Part shown: one piece after another, positions 44,826-53,993 of the stretch
Position numbering within the stretch: the first letter of the stretch is position 1
Layout of the letters: every line of letters starts with the position of its first letter
Origin: JACQZU01 sp041908165
Lineage (GTDB): Bacteria > Acidobacteriota > Holophagae > Holophagales > Holophagaceae
Length of the DNA: 64,000 bases
Assembly: GCA_041908165.1 (NCBI GenBank)
Contig: JAYRFV010000042.1
Coordinates: 87,202 to 151,201, forward strand
Direction of reading: 5' to 3'
Notes under the pieces: generated by a model
What the model was told of the DNA's origin: nothing
Database searches by the model: none
Seen by the model: only the letters and a program-made list of their open reading frames with translations
Position numbers and translations under genes: made by a program

Positions 44826-45340
44826 TCCCGCCTCCATGGTCTGGCAAGGCGCCGTTCCCGGGTGGGTCGAGGACACCATTGCAGCGCTGCGTACCCGGAC
44901 TGGGCGGCCTTCGGTTCCACCGAAGGGGCATGGCCGTTGATGGACCCCAACCCCAATGCGGAGCGGAGATGATTCCCGCCATTCGCCCATTCCGCCCCGT
45001 GTGGCCCGCCCGCCACCACACCAGGTCCAGGAACCGTCTCGATCGCCAAAGGCTGAACATTCATGGTGCCGTACCTTGGATTAGTACTGAGGTGAACCCT
45101 TCGGCCTCAAAATGGAATTCATCGATAAGGACCGCCGCCCGCTCCAAATCCGGACCTTTGCAGCCGAAATGGCCGCCGATGCACACATCGGAGAGGGGCA
45201 TCAGTCGATCACCCGGCAGGGCAAGGTGGCGGGCGGCCTCGAGTGGGGAACGCGTGCCTTTAAAGGCGGTCGGGGCAACAAGGCGCATGGCCTCCTCCGC
45301 GGAACCATTCCTGGGTCATTCCTGGCCTCTCCTACTGGGA
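44826..45340. other. 515-base region between otsA and the small membrane protein
   Basis: Holds the glycerate-kinase-like remnant (45061-45288). The rest, 44826-45060 and 45289-45340, shows no gene. The stretch next to otsA is GC-rich and likely has its promoter, but no clear -35/-10 pair is visible. Confidence 0.4.
45061..45288 (-). pseudogene. Possible glycerate kinase N-terminal remnant
   Basis: 75 codons from ATG 45288, which has GGAGGAGG before it. The first 34 residues match the start of type-1 glycerate kinases: VAPTAFKGTRSPLEAARHLA, then GDRLMPLSD, where the family continues DGGEGT. After that the sequence is unlike the family and the frame stops. So this looks like a truncated or frameshifted glycerate kinase gene of about 380 codons, lost except for the start. 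A functional short protein cannot be excluded. The neighbouring pathway makes glucosylglycerate, for which glycerate kinase is a natural partner. Confidence 0.4.
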
Positions 45341-45604
45341 TCAGGCGCGACGACGGGCCCGGGCCGAAAGGCCGTTGTACAGCCAGGCGAACACGAGCCC
45401 CCCGAGGAACCCGTCGAGCAGGGCCCATGCCAGCCCGATCAGGCTGCCCACAGGCGAAACCCGATAACCTCGGTACAACTGGCTAAGGAAGTTCGGGGCA
45501 GTACTGGCACCGTCCCAGAGGATGATCCACCAGGTCAGGCAGAGCAGGCCGAAGCCCCAGACCAGGGCGCAGGTGATGGCGAAGGCCTTTGCGTCGAGTT
45601 TCAT
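45341..45604 (-). CDS. Small two-helix membrane protein (holin-like conserved family)
   Basis: 87 residues with AAGGAG before the ATG 45604. Helix 1 is about residues 8-28 (ITCALVWGFGLLCLTWW) and helix 2 about 55-75 (LIGLAWALLDGFLGGLVFAW), with YRGYRVSPVGSLIG between. Members of this family are often named bacteriophage holin, but they occur in stress-gene neighbourhoods and a holin role is not shown. The C-terminus is basic (ARARRRA). Belongs to the minus-strand stress array. Confidence 0.7.
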   Translation of the reverse strand: MKLDAKAFAITCALVWGFGLLCLTWWIILWDGASTAPNFLSQLYRGYRVSPVGSLIGLAWALLDGFLGGLVFAWLYNGLSARARRRA

Positions 45605-45732
45605 GGGTTCTCCTTCTGTGCATGGGGCGGGTCATCCCACCCGGTTTGAAGCCATTCGCATGAGGAGGGAGGGCTTCGCGATGAGGGCTTCAAAGGCGTG
45701 GTCCCGAAGGGCATAAGGGTCTCGCCTGAGGG

Positions 45733-46797
45733 TCAGGCGCAGCCTGGATTCGCGGCATGGAGGAAAAGGGTCTGGGTGGGGAAGGCGAACTCGATGCCCG
45801 CCTCCTCGAACCGTTTGAACAGCGCGAGGTTGATGGCCGCCTGGACGTCCATGTAGCGGTTGTAGTCCGGGTCGAGCACGAAGTAGACGACTTCGAAGAC
45901 CAGCGAGAAATCGCCGAAGGTCTTGAAGTGGGCCCGATCGAACCGCACATCCGGTTGGGCCTGAATGATGTCCCGGATGATTTTCCGGACGGAATCCACC
46001 TTCGCGTAGGGAGTGTCGTAGGTGATGCCGAGGGTGAACAGCACCCGGCGTTCGTGCATGCGCTGGAAGTTCCGAATCCGGCTTTTCAGCAACTCGCCGT
46101 TGGAGAACACCAGCTGTTCACCGGATAGGCTGCGGACCCGGGTCGTTTTCAGGCCGATGTGCTCGACCGTCCCAAGGGCGTCCCCAATGACGATGAAGTC
46201 CCCGAGGGCAAAGGGGCGGTCCAGCACGATGGAGAGGGAAGCAAAGAGATCCCCGAGGATGGTCTGCAAGGCCAGCGCGATGGCGATGCCGCCCAGTCCA
46301 AGGCCTGCTGCCAAGTGGGAAACATTGATCCCAAGGTTGGCCAGGGCAAGCAGGAGGAAGAGGGTCCATACCAGGAGCTTTCCGGCGAAACCCACTGCGG
46401 TCAGGGCGGTGGCGCCCATGGCATCCGCCGGGATCCTCCGCTGGATCAATCGGGGAACGCCGGAAGCGAACGCCGCATTGGCCCACACGGCGGCCTGCAG
46501 CAGGAACACCAGGGTAAAGACCCCGGATAACCGACCCTGGACTGCCCCAGACCACTCCAGGAATTGACTGCCGATGGCCATCGCCAGCGTCACGACCGCC
46601 CAGCCGCGGGTGCGCTTCAGGACGTCCAGCAGCAGGTCGTCCCACTCGGTCCGGGTCCGCTCGGCCAGGGCCGCCAACCTCCGCAAGACCTGACGCCGGA
46701 GGAGGAGCAGGACCAGGAAGCAAGCTGCGGTCAGCGCAAGGGCACGAACCCACGCAGACAGCGGGTTCCCCCACAGCATCGGCACAAGGGAATTCAC
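45733..46797 (-). CDS. MscS-family small-conductance mechanosensitive channel
   Basis: 354 residues from GTG 46797, overlapping the previous stop (GTGA). Several N-terminal helices (about 15-160) lead to the pore helix LAAGLGLGGIAIALALQTILGDLFAS and the beta domain (FALGDFIVIGD, VRSLSGEQLVFSN). The C-terminal domain ends FAFPTQTLFLH, a YnaI-like ending. It would release osmolytes such as trehalose on down-shock, matching the solute genes of the array. A second MscS lies at 5.9 kb. Confidence 0.9.
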   Translation of the reverse strand: MNSLVPMLWGNPLSAWVRALALTAACFLVLLLLRRQVLRRLAALAERTRTEWDDLLLDVLKRTRGWAVVTLAMAIGSQFLEWSGAVQGRLSGVFTLVFLLQAAVWANAAFASGVPRLIQRRIPADAMGATALTAVGFAGKLLVWTLFLLLALANLGINVSHLAAGLGLGGIAIALALQTILGDLFASLSIVLDRPFALGDFIVIGDALGTVEHIGLKTTRVRSLSGEQLVFSNGELLKSRIRNFQRMHERRVLFTLGITYDTPYAKVDSVRKIIRDIIQAQPDVRFDRAHFKTFGDFSLVFEVVYFVLDPDYNRYMDVQAAINLALFKRFEEAGIEFAFPTQTLFLHAANPGCA

Positions 46798-47459
46798 GGG
46801 CCTCCTCCCGGGGCTTCTGATGGCCGTTCTGCCTCACCGTGCGCGAGCTCGGCGCTCAGATCCGCCTTCAGTTGTCCCACTTCGCTTTTCATCCGGGCTT
46901 GGCACTCCGGGCAGATGCCATGCGTCCAGATCGCGTTCGAATGGGTGGCCACGTAGGATTCGATGTGCTGCCAGTGACCTTCGTCGGCCCGAACCCGCTT
47001 GCACCAGGCGCAGATGGGAAGCAGGCCCTCCAGGGTGCGGACATGTTCCAGGGCCTCCTTGAGTTGCTTCGTCATCCGGGCCTCCTGAAGCAGCAACTGC
47101 TTGAAACGGGCGACAACCACCGCCAGCGTGCAGAAGGACACCAGCCCGATGCAGATATCCCAGAACCGGATCAACGAAAGCGTTGATTCACGTGCGGCGT
47201 GGGATTGGACGGCATTCCAGAGGGCAGTCACGAACAAGGCGATGGTGACACCGGCGCGCAACCCGAAATACCAAGCCACCAGAAGGACCGGCAAGGCATA
47301 CAACGGCCCCATGCGGATGCTGGTTCCGCTCCAGAGGTCCAGCACGGAGAGCAGGACGATGATGCTCAAGGCCGCCAATGCCGCGGCCACCTTCGCTTCC
47401 ATGCTGGTTGCTTGCACGGTTCCTCCCATCGCGGGATCAGAAATAGCTGTTGCGTTCAC
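46794..47459 (-). CDS. Membrane protein with C-terminal CxxC...CxxC sensor-linked domain
   Basis: 221 residues from GTG 47459; ATG 47429 is an alternative, and both overlap or abut glgC. Residues about 20-120 have four hydrophobic helices (IRMGPLYALPVLLVAWYFG is like DUF4118/MASE sensors). The last part has LLPICAWCKRVRADEGHW and HGICPECQ, a module often found after PAS or receiver domains, with two Cys pairs that may bind a metal. No kinase or cyclase domain. The role may be in signal sensing. It overlaps glgC by 23 bases and the mscS start by 4. Confidence 0.7.
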   Translation of the reverse strand: MNATAISDPAMGGTVQATSMEAKVAAALAALSIIVLLSVLDLWSGTSIRMGPLYALPVLLVAWYFGLRAGVTIALFVTALWNAVQSHAARESTLSLIRFWDICIGLVSFCTLAVVVARFKQLLLQEARMTKQLKEALEHVRTLEGLLPICAWCKRVRADEGHWQHIESYVATHSNAIWTHGICPECQARMKSEVGQLKADLSAELAHGEAERPSEAPGGGP

Positions 47460-48666
47460 ACAGGTGATTGCCGCTGGCGACGACGGTCAGCCCGGCTGCT
47501 GTGGTATGGCAACCCGGGCGGCCCGACTGCGACCCGTAGCCGATGCACTCTCCGATTTCGACCAGGCTGGCTTCATCGAGGATGGCCTTGCGGATGCGTG
47601 CGCCCCGTCGGATCACCGAGCGGTCCATGATCACGCAATCCTCGATGTCGACATCCTCCTCGATGACGACCTCCTGCCGGATCACCGAATTCCGGACGCA
47701 TCCTCCCTTGATCAAGGTCCCTGCGCCCACCAGGCAGTTGGTCAGGGTGCCTTCAACGAACCGCAAGCCTGGGCCCTGGTAGCCGCCAGAAAAGACAGGC
47801 CAACTTGCATTGAACAGGTTGAAGGCGGGCTCCCGCCCCAGGAGGTCCTGATTGGCCGCGAAATAGGCGTCGAGGCTGCCGATGTCCCGCCAATAATCAT
47901 GGTCTTCGTATTCCCGAACCCCGGACACCCGGTTGTCGCGGAAGTTGTACGCAAACACCCGATGGGTCCGCAGCAGTCGCGGCAGCAGGTGGTGGCCGAA
48001 GTCGGATTCGCCCAGATCGCGGGATTCACGCAGTGCATTGACCAGCACATCCCGGTCGAAAAGGTAGTTGCCCATGGAGCAGTAGGCTTGGCCTGGATCC
48101 CCGGGCATCGGTATAGGGCGTTTGGGTTTTTCTTGGAATCCAGTGATCCGGGAGGTCACATCGACCTCGATCACGCCGAAGTCCGAGGCCTTTTCGAGCG
48201 GGAAGGGGATGGCCGCAACCGTCGCGTCGGCACGATTGGCTTCGTGGAAATCAACCATCTGCTGGATGTCCATTCGGTAGACGTGGTCTGCACCGAACAC
48301 GGCCACAAGATCGGGGGCCTGGCGCTCGATGAGGTTGAGGTTCTGGTAGACCGCATCCGCGGTGCCCTGGTACCACTCGGGTCCTTCGCGCATCTGCGCG
48401 GGGACCACCGTCACGAATTGGCCCGGCAGCAGGGGCGAGAACACCCAAGCCTGGTCCACATGCTCGATGAGGGACTGCGACTTGTACTGCACCAGCAGGT
48501 AGATCGCCCGGATTCCTGAATTGACCAGGTTGCTCAGGACGAAATCCACGATGCGGTAGCGGCTCCCGAAGGGAACCGCGGGTTTGGAGCGGTGATCCGT
48601 GAGAGGGTGGAGACGCTTGCCTTCGCCTCCCGCCAGGACCATGGCAAGCACCTTTGGCGGTCTCAT
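47437..48666 (-). CDS. glgC: Glucose-1-phosphate adenylyltransferase
   Basis: 409 residues, start ATG 48666 overlapping the antiporter stop (ATGA). Makes ADP-glucose for glycogen. LAMVLAGGEGKRLHPLT is the nucleotide loop, RSKPAVPFG contains the catalytic Lys, then GTADAVYQNL and a left-handed beta helix with IRKGC-like repeats (VGAGTLIKGGCVRNSVIR). The array makes solutes from glucose-1-phosphate and related sugars, so this gene fits as a sink for spare glucose after stress. Confidence 0.93.
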   Translation of the reverse strand: MRPPKVLAMVLAGGEGKRLHPLTDHRSKPAVPFGSRYRIVDFVLSNLVNSGIRAIYLLVQYKSQSLIEHVDQAWVFSPLLPGQFVTVVPAQMREGPEWYQGTADAVYQNLNLIERQAPDLVAVFGADHVYRMDIQQMVDFHEANRADATVAAIPFPLEKASDFGVIEVDVTSRITGFQEKPKRPIPMPGDPGQAYCSMGNYLFDRDVLVNALRESRDLGESDFGHHLLPRLLRTHRVFAYNFRDNRVSGVREYEDHDYWRDIGSLDAYFAANQDLLGREPAFNLFNASWPVFSGGYQGPGLRFVEGTLTNCLVGAGTLIKGGCVRNSVIRQEVVIEEDVDIEDCVIMDRSVIRRGARIRKAILDEASLVEIGECIGYGSQSGRPGCHTTAAGLTVVASGNHLCERNSYF

Positions 48667-49937
48667 GGGTCGCTCCTCTCATGCGTCGAGGCGGATCCCT
48701 TACCCGGTTTGCGAAGCACCCAAGACAATCCGACCGGGCCGGCAATTGTGGTGAGCAGAAGGGCGCCCACCACCCCGGCTTTGACCGGGGCTGTCAGCAA
48801 AGGGCCCTCCGGGATCACCAGGGCAGCGCCGGTCGCCACGAAGATCAAGCCGACTTCGCCGCGCGGAACCATGCCCCAGCCCACCACCGACGCCCGCAGC
48901 CCCTTGCCCGCGACAAACCCAGCCAAGAATTTCCCGGCCGTTCCGAGCAGGGTCAGCAGCACCATCAGGCGAATGGAATCCGCGGAAAACAAGGCCAAGG
49001 GATCGACCTTGGAGCCCATCTGGATGAAGAAGAGTGGCGCCAGGACCGCCACCAGCGGGCGAAGCAGGTCCTCCAACCCGTGTGCTTCACGCTCCTGCAG
49101 CAGCTTGATATGGGCTGGTTCGAGGATCAGACCGGCAGAATAAGCCCCGACGATGGGCGCGAGACCCGCGAGGTTCCCCAGGTAGGCCAGCAGGAAGGCG
49201 AAGGCCAACCCGAGGGGAAGCAGCAGTTGTTCGCCCCGGAAGCGGCTGGCGATGCGGAATAAAACCTGGGTCATGGTTCGGCCCAAACTCAGCGCCAGCG
49301 CGAGGAAGGTCAGGGAAAGGAGCAGCTTGGTTCCCAGAATCTCCCAAGGCAACTTGCCACCGGCCGTCACAGCGGTCGCAAGGGCGCTCACGCCCACCAG
49401 GACCAGCAAGCCCAGGACATCGTCGATCACCGCAGCGCCGACGATCACCCGCCCTTCTGGAGAGTTCCCGGCTTCTCGCTCGCGCAGCACCTGCACACTG
49501 ATGCCAATACTGGTTGCGCTCATGCAGCCAGCGATGAACAGGTCCAGTGCCCAGGAGTTCGGAGCGGGAAGGAGCATTCGGGTTCCGATCAAGCAGAAGG
49601 CCATCGGCAGGGCAACGCCCGCCAGGGCCACCCGTAAGGCGGCCCACCCCACCTTCACCATCTGCGGCACCGTCGATTCCAGGCCGACGGCGAACATCAG
49701 CACCACCACGCCAAGATTGGCCAGCACGGCAGCTTCGGGCGAGGCGGCCACGTCCGGCCAGCGTGGGAAGCGCTGGTGGAGCGCGGCCAGAGCCACGCCC
49801 ATCATCAGTTCTCCGGCCACGGCAGGCAGACGGAGCCGGACGGCCACTTCTCCTCCCATCTTGGCGGCGAGCCAGAGGAAGGCCAGAAGCAGCAGTGTGG
49901 CTGCGAAGGGATCTGCGACCAGCAAGGCGAAGGGCAT
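48663..49937 (-). CDS. CPA2-family Na+(K+)/H+ antiporter
   Basis: 424 residues, about 12 helices (MPFALLVADPFAATLLLLAF start). The DD ion-binding pair in VIGAAVIDDVLGLLVLVG-type segment (VIDDVLGLL) marks the electrogenic NapA-like CPA2 branch, along with GELMMGVALA and MVPRGEVGLIF near the end. No KTN/RCK domain. Antiport supports pH and ion balance in osmotic stress. Co-translated with glgC (4-base overlap). Confidence 0.88.
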   Translation of the reverse strand: MPFALLVADPFAATLLLLAFLWLAAKMGGEVAVRLRLPAVAGELMMGVALAALHQRFPRWPDVAASPEAAVLANLGVVVLMFAVGLESTVPQMVKVGWAALRVALAGVALPMAFCLIGTRMLLPAPNSWALDLFIAGCMSATSIGISVQVLREREAGNSPEGRVIVGAAVIDDVLGLLVLVGVSALATAVTAGGKLPWEILGTKLLLSLTFLALALSLGRTMTQVLFRIASRFRGEQLLLPLGLAFAFLLAYLGNLAGLAPIVGAYSAGLILEPAHIKLLQEREAHGLEDLLRPLVAVLAPLFFIQMGSKVDPLALFSADSIRLMVLLTLLGTAGKFLAGFVAGKGLRASVVGWGMVPRGEVGLIFVATGAALVIPEGPLLTAPVKAGVVGALLLTTIAGPVGLSWVLRKPGKGSASTHERSDP

Positions 49938-49979
49938 GGTAGGTCCTGGGCTCGAAAGGGTGGAGGGCGCTGGCCCCGG

Positions 49980-50681
49980 CTAGAGGTGATCCAGGTGGTC
50001 CTGCGCCCCGAGTTGCCCATGCATGGCTCTCTGCAACAGGTCGCGTGCGGCGTGCCGCCCACCCAGTCCGAAGGCCAGCCCCAAGGCGAGCATCAGCCCG
50101 CCGTAGGTCAGGCCGAAGGCCGTGCTGACAATGACGGTGGCGATACCGGCCTGCTCCAGCGCCATGGCCGCGCTGAGCCCCAGCACCAGGAACCGGACCG
50201 CCGAGGAGAGCAGGCCGGGAACCGGCAGTTCCGCGTTCACGGAAAACAGCAGCGTCGATCTTGCCAGGAATCCCGCCAGCAGAGCCCCCGCGGCCAGAAT
50301 GAGCAAGGCCACCGCCAGGCGTGGCAGGAACAGGAAGAAGCCGGTGGCCAGTCGGTCCAGGATGGGCAGCTCGAAGGCCGTGATCGAGATCATCACAGTC
50401 GCCAGGAGCACCAGCCAGAACAGGGCTGCCGCGGTGCAGGCCGAGGCTGGCTGTGGAAATCCGGCCCGTTGCATCAGCGGTTTCAATCCAAGTCTCTCGA
50501 CCCAGGCATCGAACCCCGACAGCCGGAGGATCCGGGCGACAACGACCTTCAGGAGCCCGGCAACCAGGGCGCCAATGATGAGGACCACGACGGCGGCCAT
50601 CAGCCTGGGTGTGAAGAACAGCAATTTTTCCCAGAACAGGGCCCAGATCTTCTCAAGGCTCTTCATCATGACTTCGAGCAT
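49980..50681 (-). CDS. Conserved TM-helix membrane protein (MscS-associated type)
   Basis: 233 residues. Repeated helices with the pattern of the 'conserved TM helix' family that resembles the N-terminal part of MscS channels: RLMAAVVVLIIGALVAGLLK, then LRLSGFDAWVERLG, and a second like pair (LAVALLILAAGALLAGF). There is no beta pore domain, so it is not a full channel. The C-terminal part TYGGLMLALGLAFGLGGR ends like MscS pore helices. Likely modulates or forms a small channel; function unknown. Overlaps the upstream glycosyltransferase gene by 16 bases. Confidence 0.75.
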   Translation of the reverse strand: MLEVMMKSLEKIWALFWEKLLFFTPRLMAAVVVLIIGALVAGLLKVVVARILRLSGFDAWVERLGLKPLMQRAGFPQPASACTAAALFWLVLLATVMISITAFELPILDRLATGFFLFLPRLAVALLILAAGALLAGFLARSTLLFSVNAELPVPGLLSSAVRFLVLGLSAAMALEQAGIATVIVSTAFGLTYGGLMLALGLAFGLGGRHAARDLLQRAMHGQLGAQDHLDHL

Positions 50682-51952
50682 GTCGTCCTCCCGGACCCCT
50701 CCCAGAGGTCCTCCAGTTCGGGTTTCAAGGCTTCAAACTCGAGGCACTGCGCCTCGATGAGCTCCTCGACCCTCTCCGCATCCAGATCCCAGGCCTGTTC
50801 GATGAACGTCGCCACTCGACCGAGGTAGAGGGGGGTCAGGGACTGCAGAAGATGGCTCCGTTCGATCACCCGGTCCCGGTACGCCAGGGCGAAATCGTGC
50901 AGCACGGAAACCCAGAGCCCGTTCGGCACGCCCCTTTCATGGACAACTGTTTGATCAAGTTCGGACATGGTGGCCGGTCGGAGAACCCGTTCCCAGAACG
51001 GCTTCAATTCCGCGTGGCCCGAACGGAAGATCCGCACCATCCGATCTCGATCCACGGCCACCGGCTCCAAGCCCACCGCATATTCCAGACCGAACAGTGG
51101 TACCGGTTCCGACCCGCGCAGGCCGCGCCACACCGGTGCACGGGCCACCATGAGGTCGAGCAGAGAGGCCATCACCTGCTGGAGCATCTGCGCCAGGTGC
51201 AGGCCGGGGTCCTTGGCGTCGTGGATCTTCGCGCCCAGGAAGCTCTGGCAGGACTTGAACCCGTCGGAGATGGCCGTGGTGGTCATCCAGATGTCGATGC
51301 CGAAGCGCGCCACGTCCGATTCCCAGACGTCCTGGTCGAGGTAGTGGCTGGCCAGCCGCCCGGACAGTCCGAAATCGCCGCCGATGGGTTGCCGGATCCG
51401 TTTCCCGTACAGGGATCGGGTCATCGGGTAGACGATGCTGTTGGTGATCGTCCCATCGAACTTGTGGCGCCGGTAGAGCGGGGCGACGAAGTCGTAATCC
51501 CCGTGAACAACCGGCGTGAGCAGGTGGTCCACCCAGCCCGGCGTGATGCTGCGCAGGTCCGCATCGACCACCATGCAGGCGGCCGCGTTCAGGCATTCGG
51601 TTGCCTGGAAGATGGTGCGCAGGGCGCTCCCCTTTCCGGGTATTCCCGTGTAGGGCGTGACAATTCGGGTCACCGCCTGCAACGGGTGGGTGGTCACCAG
51701 GGCCTGGCTGCCATCCACGGCTGCCGCCAGCACGGCCTCCGGGGTGCCATCGCTGGAGCCGCCGTCCGAGTTCAGCAGGACCGCGCGCTGGCCAGGAAAG
51801 TACTTGCCCAGCCCGGCCTGGAGTGAGCGCACCACGTGGGCGATGGTCCCCACATTGTTGTAGCTCGGGATTCCCACCACCAGGTCGGCCGTACCGAGCT
51901 TCGCGAGCTGCGCCTGGAGGGGTCCACCGGGCGGGAGGCCACCGCGTGTCAT
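50666..51952 (-). CDS. GT-A glycosyltransferase, probably second sugar transfer in glucosylglycerate pathway (MggA-like)
   Basis: 428 residues from ATG 51952 (ATGA overlap with the phosphatase gene). GT2/GT81-like: VVGIPSYNNVGTIAHVV, LLNSDGGSSDGTPE, metal site VVDADLRSITPGW (DAD), QPIGGDFGLSGRLASHYL and DIWMTTTAI. In Persephonella-type clusters a GpgS, a phosphatase and a second glycosyltransferase make mannosyl-glucosylglycerate. The gene order here is the same, so I infer that it adds mannose or glucose to glucosyl-(phospho)glycerate. Not proven from sequence. Confidence 0.65.
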   Translation of the reverse strand: MTRGGLPPGGPLQAQLAKLGTADLVVGIPSYNNVGTIAHVVRSLQAGLGKYFPGQRAVLLNSDGGSSDGTPEAVLAAAVDGSQALVTTHPLQAVTRIVTPYTGIPGKGSALRTIFQATECLNAAACMVVDADLRSITPGWVDHLLTPVVHGDYDFVAPLYRRHKFDGTITNSIVYPMTRSLYGKRIRQPIGGDFGLSGRLASHYLDQDVWESDVARFGIDIWMTTTAISDGFKSCQSFLGAKIHDAKDPGLHLAQMLQQVMASLLDLMVARAPVWRGLRGSEPVPLFGLEYAVGLEPVAVDRDRMVRIFRSGHAELKPFWERVLRPATMSELDQTVVHERGVPNGLWVSVLHDFALAYRDRVIERSHLLQSLTPLYLGRVATFIEQAWDLDAERVEELIEAQCLEFEALKPELEDLWEGSGRTTCSKS

Positions 51953-52776
51953 GGGCGCCCCAGGAGATCCAGGACCGCGGCGTTCCAGCCGGCGGGCCCG
52001 ATGCCCTCGGCCCGGTAGGCGCTGGGCAATCGGCTTAGAAGGAAGGGATCCCAAGTTCCAGAAGGCCGCTGCACCACCACCGGCAGGTCGACCCGTTCCA
52101 GCATGGAGAGGTCGTTCGGGCTATCGCCGATGCCAATACTGCGGATGGATCGGTTGCGGGTGCGCAGGGTGCCAAGGAGGACCGAGACGGCCTGGCCCTT
52201 GTCGTGGGGCCCACTCAGGTGGTGGAAACGACCCCCTCGATGGATCCGCAATCCGACCGCCTGGGCCATGGTTTCCAGCTTGGGGAGTGCCACTTCATTT
52301 TCGGGATCCACTTGAAAGGGTTCGTCGTACTGTCGGTCCTTTGCCCGGGCAGCGGATTCCAAGGACAGTCGGCAGGCCTGGGCGACTTCCTGCGTGCTCA
52401 TGCCAGCGAAACCGCGGGCATGCAGACCCGACCATACGGAAAGCTCCCGAAGGGCGCCGGCCAGCTTCAAGTAGGGGATGCCCAGGCTGTACCGCTCCCA
52501 GGTTCCGGTGCGCTGGATTGGTAAGGAGCCGCCCCGCAGCTGCCCTGGGCGAAAATAGACCGCACCGCCGTTTTCGACGATGAAAGGATCCCGCACCGAC
52601 AGGCTTTCCTGGATGTGCACGGTTTCCGAGAGGGTCTTGCTGGTGCAGAAGACCACCGGGATTCCGAGCGCGCGAAGCCGTTCCAGCGCCGGCCGAGCGG
52701 GCAGCACATCGTAGCTCACCTCATCCAGCAGGGTCGCATCCAGGTCGGTGATCAGGATGTCGAACGGATTCGCCAT
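51949..52776 (-). CDS. HAD phosphatase, mannosyl/glucosyl-3-phosphoglycerate phosphatase family
   Basis: 275 residues from ATG 52776 (GGGAG before). MPGP/GpgP-type HAD: motif I ILITDLDATLLD, motif II CTSKT, motif IV IGIGDSPNDLSML. The Cof-type cap contains VRDPFIVENGGAVYF. These enzymes remove phosphate from mannosyl- or glucosyl-3-phosphoglycerate to give the osmolyte. It is 2 bases after the GpgS-like gene and overlaps the next glycosyltransferase, so the trio forms one unit. Confidence 0.82.
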   Translation of the reverse strand: MANPFDILITDLDATLLDEVSYDVLPARPALERLRALGIPVVFCTSKTLSETVHIQESLSVRDPFIVENGGAVYFRPGQLRGGSLPIQRTGTWERYSLGIPYLKLAGALRELSVWSGLHARGFAGMSTQEVAQACRLSLESAARAKDRQYDEPFQVDPENEVALPKLETMAQAVGLRIHRGGRFHHLSGPHDKGQAVSVLLGTLRTRNRSIRSIGIGDSPNDLSMLERVDLPVVVQRPSGTWDPFLLSRLPSAYRAEGIGPAGWNAAVLDLLGRP

Positions 52777-52778
52777 GT

Positions 52779-53993
52779 CTACTCCCGACCGTTGTCCAGG
52801 TCGACCTCCCTCCGCAATTCCTCCAGGAATCCAGGCAGGGCCGCGGTGATGCGGTTCCAATTGGGGATGAGGGGTTGCCCGAGGGGGTCGTCCAAAAAGC
52901 CATCCGCCGCGATGCGGAGGGCACGGCTGAAGGTTTCCACCGCGACTTCCTCCGCGTGGCGATCGAACTGCAGGCCGTCGATCAAGGCGTCGGCGTTGTA
53001 CCGTGTGATGGTGTCCTCCGCGGCCCGGATGTAGCGGGACTGAAGCGTCTTGAAGAGACCTGCATCGAGGATTGCCCCCTCCGAGGACAGCGTCCGGAAC
53101 AAGGTCTTGCAGATGTCCACGGCCATCTTCATCAACCCCTTCTGGGGGTCGTCCTGGGAGAGCGCCTGATGCTTGTGGTCGTAACTGTCGCAAAGCTCGG
53201 ACTGGCAGACACGCTTGACCGAACAGTTGCGGTGAACTTCGGCCAGTACACCGATTTCCAACCCCCAATCGCCGGGAATCCGATTCACCCTCGCCAGATC
53301 GGCATCCATGCAGAACTCCCCGGCCAGCGCGTAGCGGAAGCTGTCGAGGAAGACCAGGAAGGGGTGGTAGCCCAGGATCCGTTCGAGGGACCGGATCAGC
53401 GGCGTCACCAGCAGCCGGGTCGCGCGGCCATGCATGCGGTCGGTGACGCGGGCGTAGTAGCCCTTGCAGAATTCGAAATGGATGTTCGGGTTCGCGACCG
53501 GGTAACAGAGGCGGGCCAGGAACTCCCGGTTGAAGGTCAGGATGTCGCAATCGTGGAGGGCGATGATATCGCTCGACTGGGTGGCCAGGACGTAGCCGTA
53601 GGCCATCCAGCAGGAGCGGCCCTTGCCATCCCCGCCCACCGGAAGGTTGTTGTCCTGCAGCTTCCGGTAAAGGGCCTGGATACGTGGGCCGCTGTTCCAG
53701 ATGAAGGACACATCCTGGGGCAGGATCGAGGCCATCTCCCTCGCCTGGTCATATTGCCGATCGTCAGCGCCGCTGATGGTGAAGACGATCTGGTTGAGAT
53801 AGGGCACCTGGCGCAATTCCTGGAGGATGTGGCGAAGGGCGGGGCCTTCGAACTCGCTGAACAGCGCCGGCAGCACGAGGGCGATGGGGCGCTGCCGGAC
53901 GAAGGTCGCCAACTCGCGCTCGAGGCGTTCATGGCCTTCCGGGACCAGGCGATGCAGTGTGGCTACCAGTCCGGTCTGGTAGAAGTCAGACAT
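52779..53993 (-). CDS. Glucosyl-3-phosphoglycerate synthase-like (GpgS/MpgS-type) glycosyltransferase
   Basis: 404 residues from ATG 53993, which follows AAGGAGG. The segment SDFYQTGLVATLHRL, IALVLPALFSEFEGPAL, SGPRIQALYRKLQ and the metal site ALHDCDILTF are typical of the bacterial GpgS-like GT81 group. MRI-like IPGDWGLEIGVLAEV and QALSQDDPQKGLMKMAVDI also match. It would join UDP- or GDP-sugar to 3-phosphoglycerate. Overlaps the HPF-like gene by 8 bases. Sugar (glucose or mannose) is not certain. Confidence 0.78.
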   Translation of the reverse strand: MSDFYQTGLVATLHRLVPEGHERLERELATFVRQRPIALVLPALFSEFEGPALRHILQELRQVPYLNQIVFTISGADDRQYDQAREMASILPQDVSFIWNSGPRIQALYRKLQDNNLPVGGDGKGRSCWMAYGYVLATQSSDIIALHDCDILTFNREFLARLCYPVANPNIHFEFCKGYYARVTDRMHGRATRLLVTPLIRSLERILGYHPFLVFLDSFRYALAGEFCMDADLARVNRIPGDWGLEIGVLAEVHRNCSVKRVCQSELCDSYDHKHQALSQDDPQKGLMKMAVDICKTLFRTLSSEGAILDAGLFKTLQSRYIRAAEDTITRYNADALIDGLQFDRHAEEVAVETFSRALRIAADGFLDDPLGQPLIPNWNRITAALPGFLEELRREVDLDNGRE

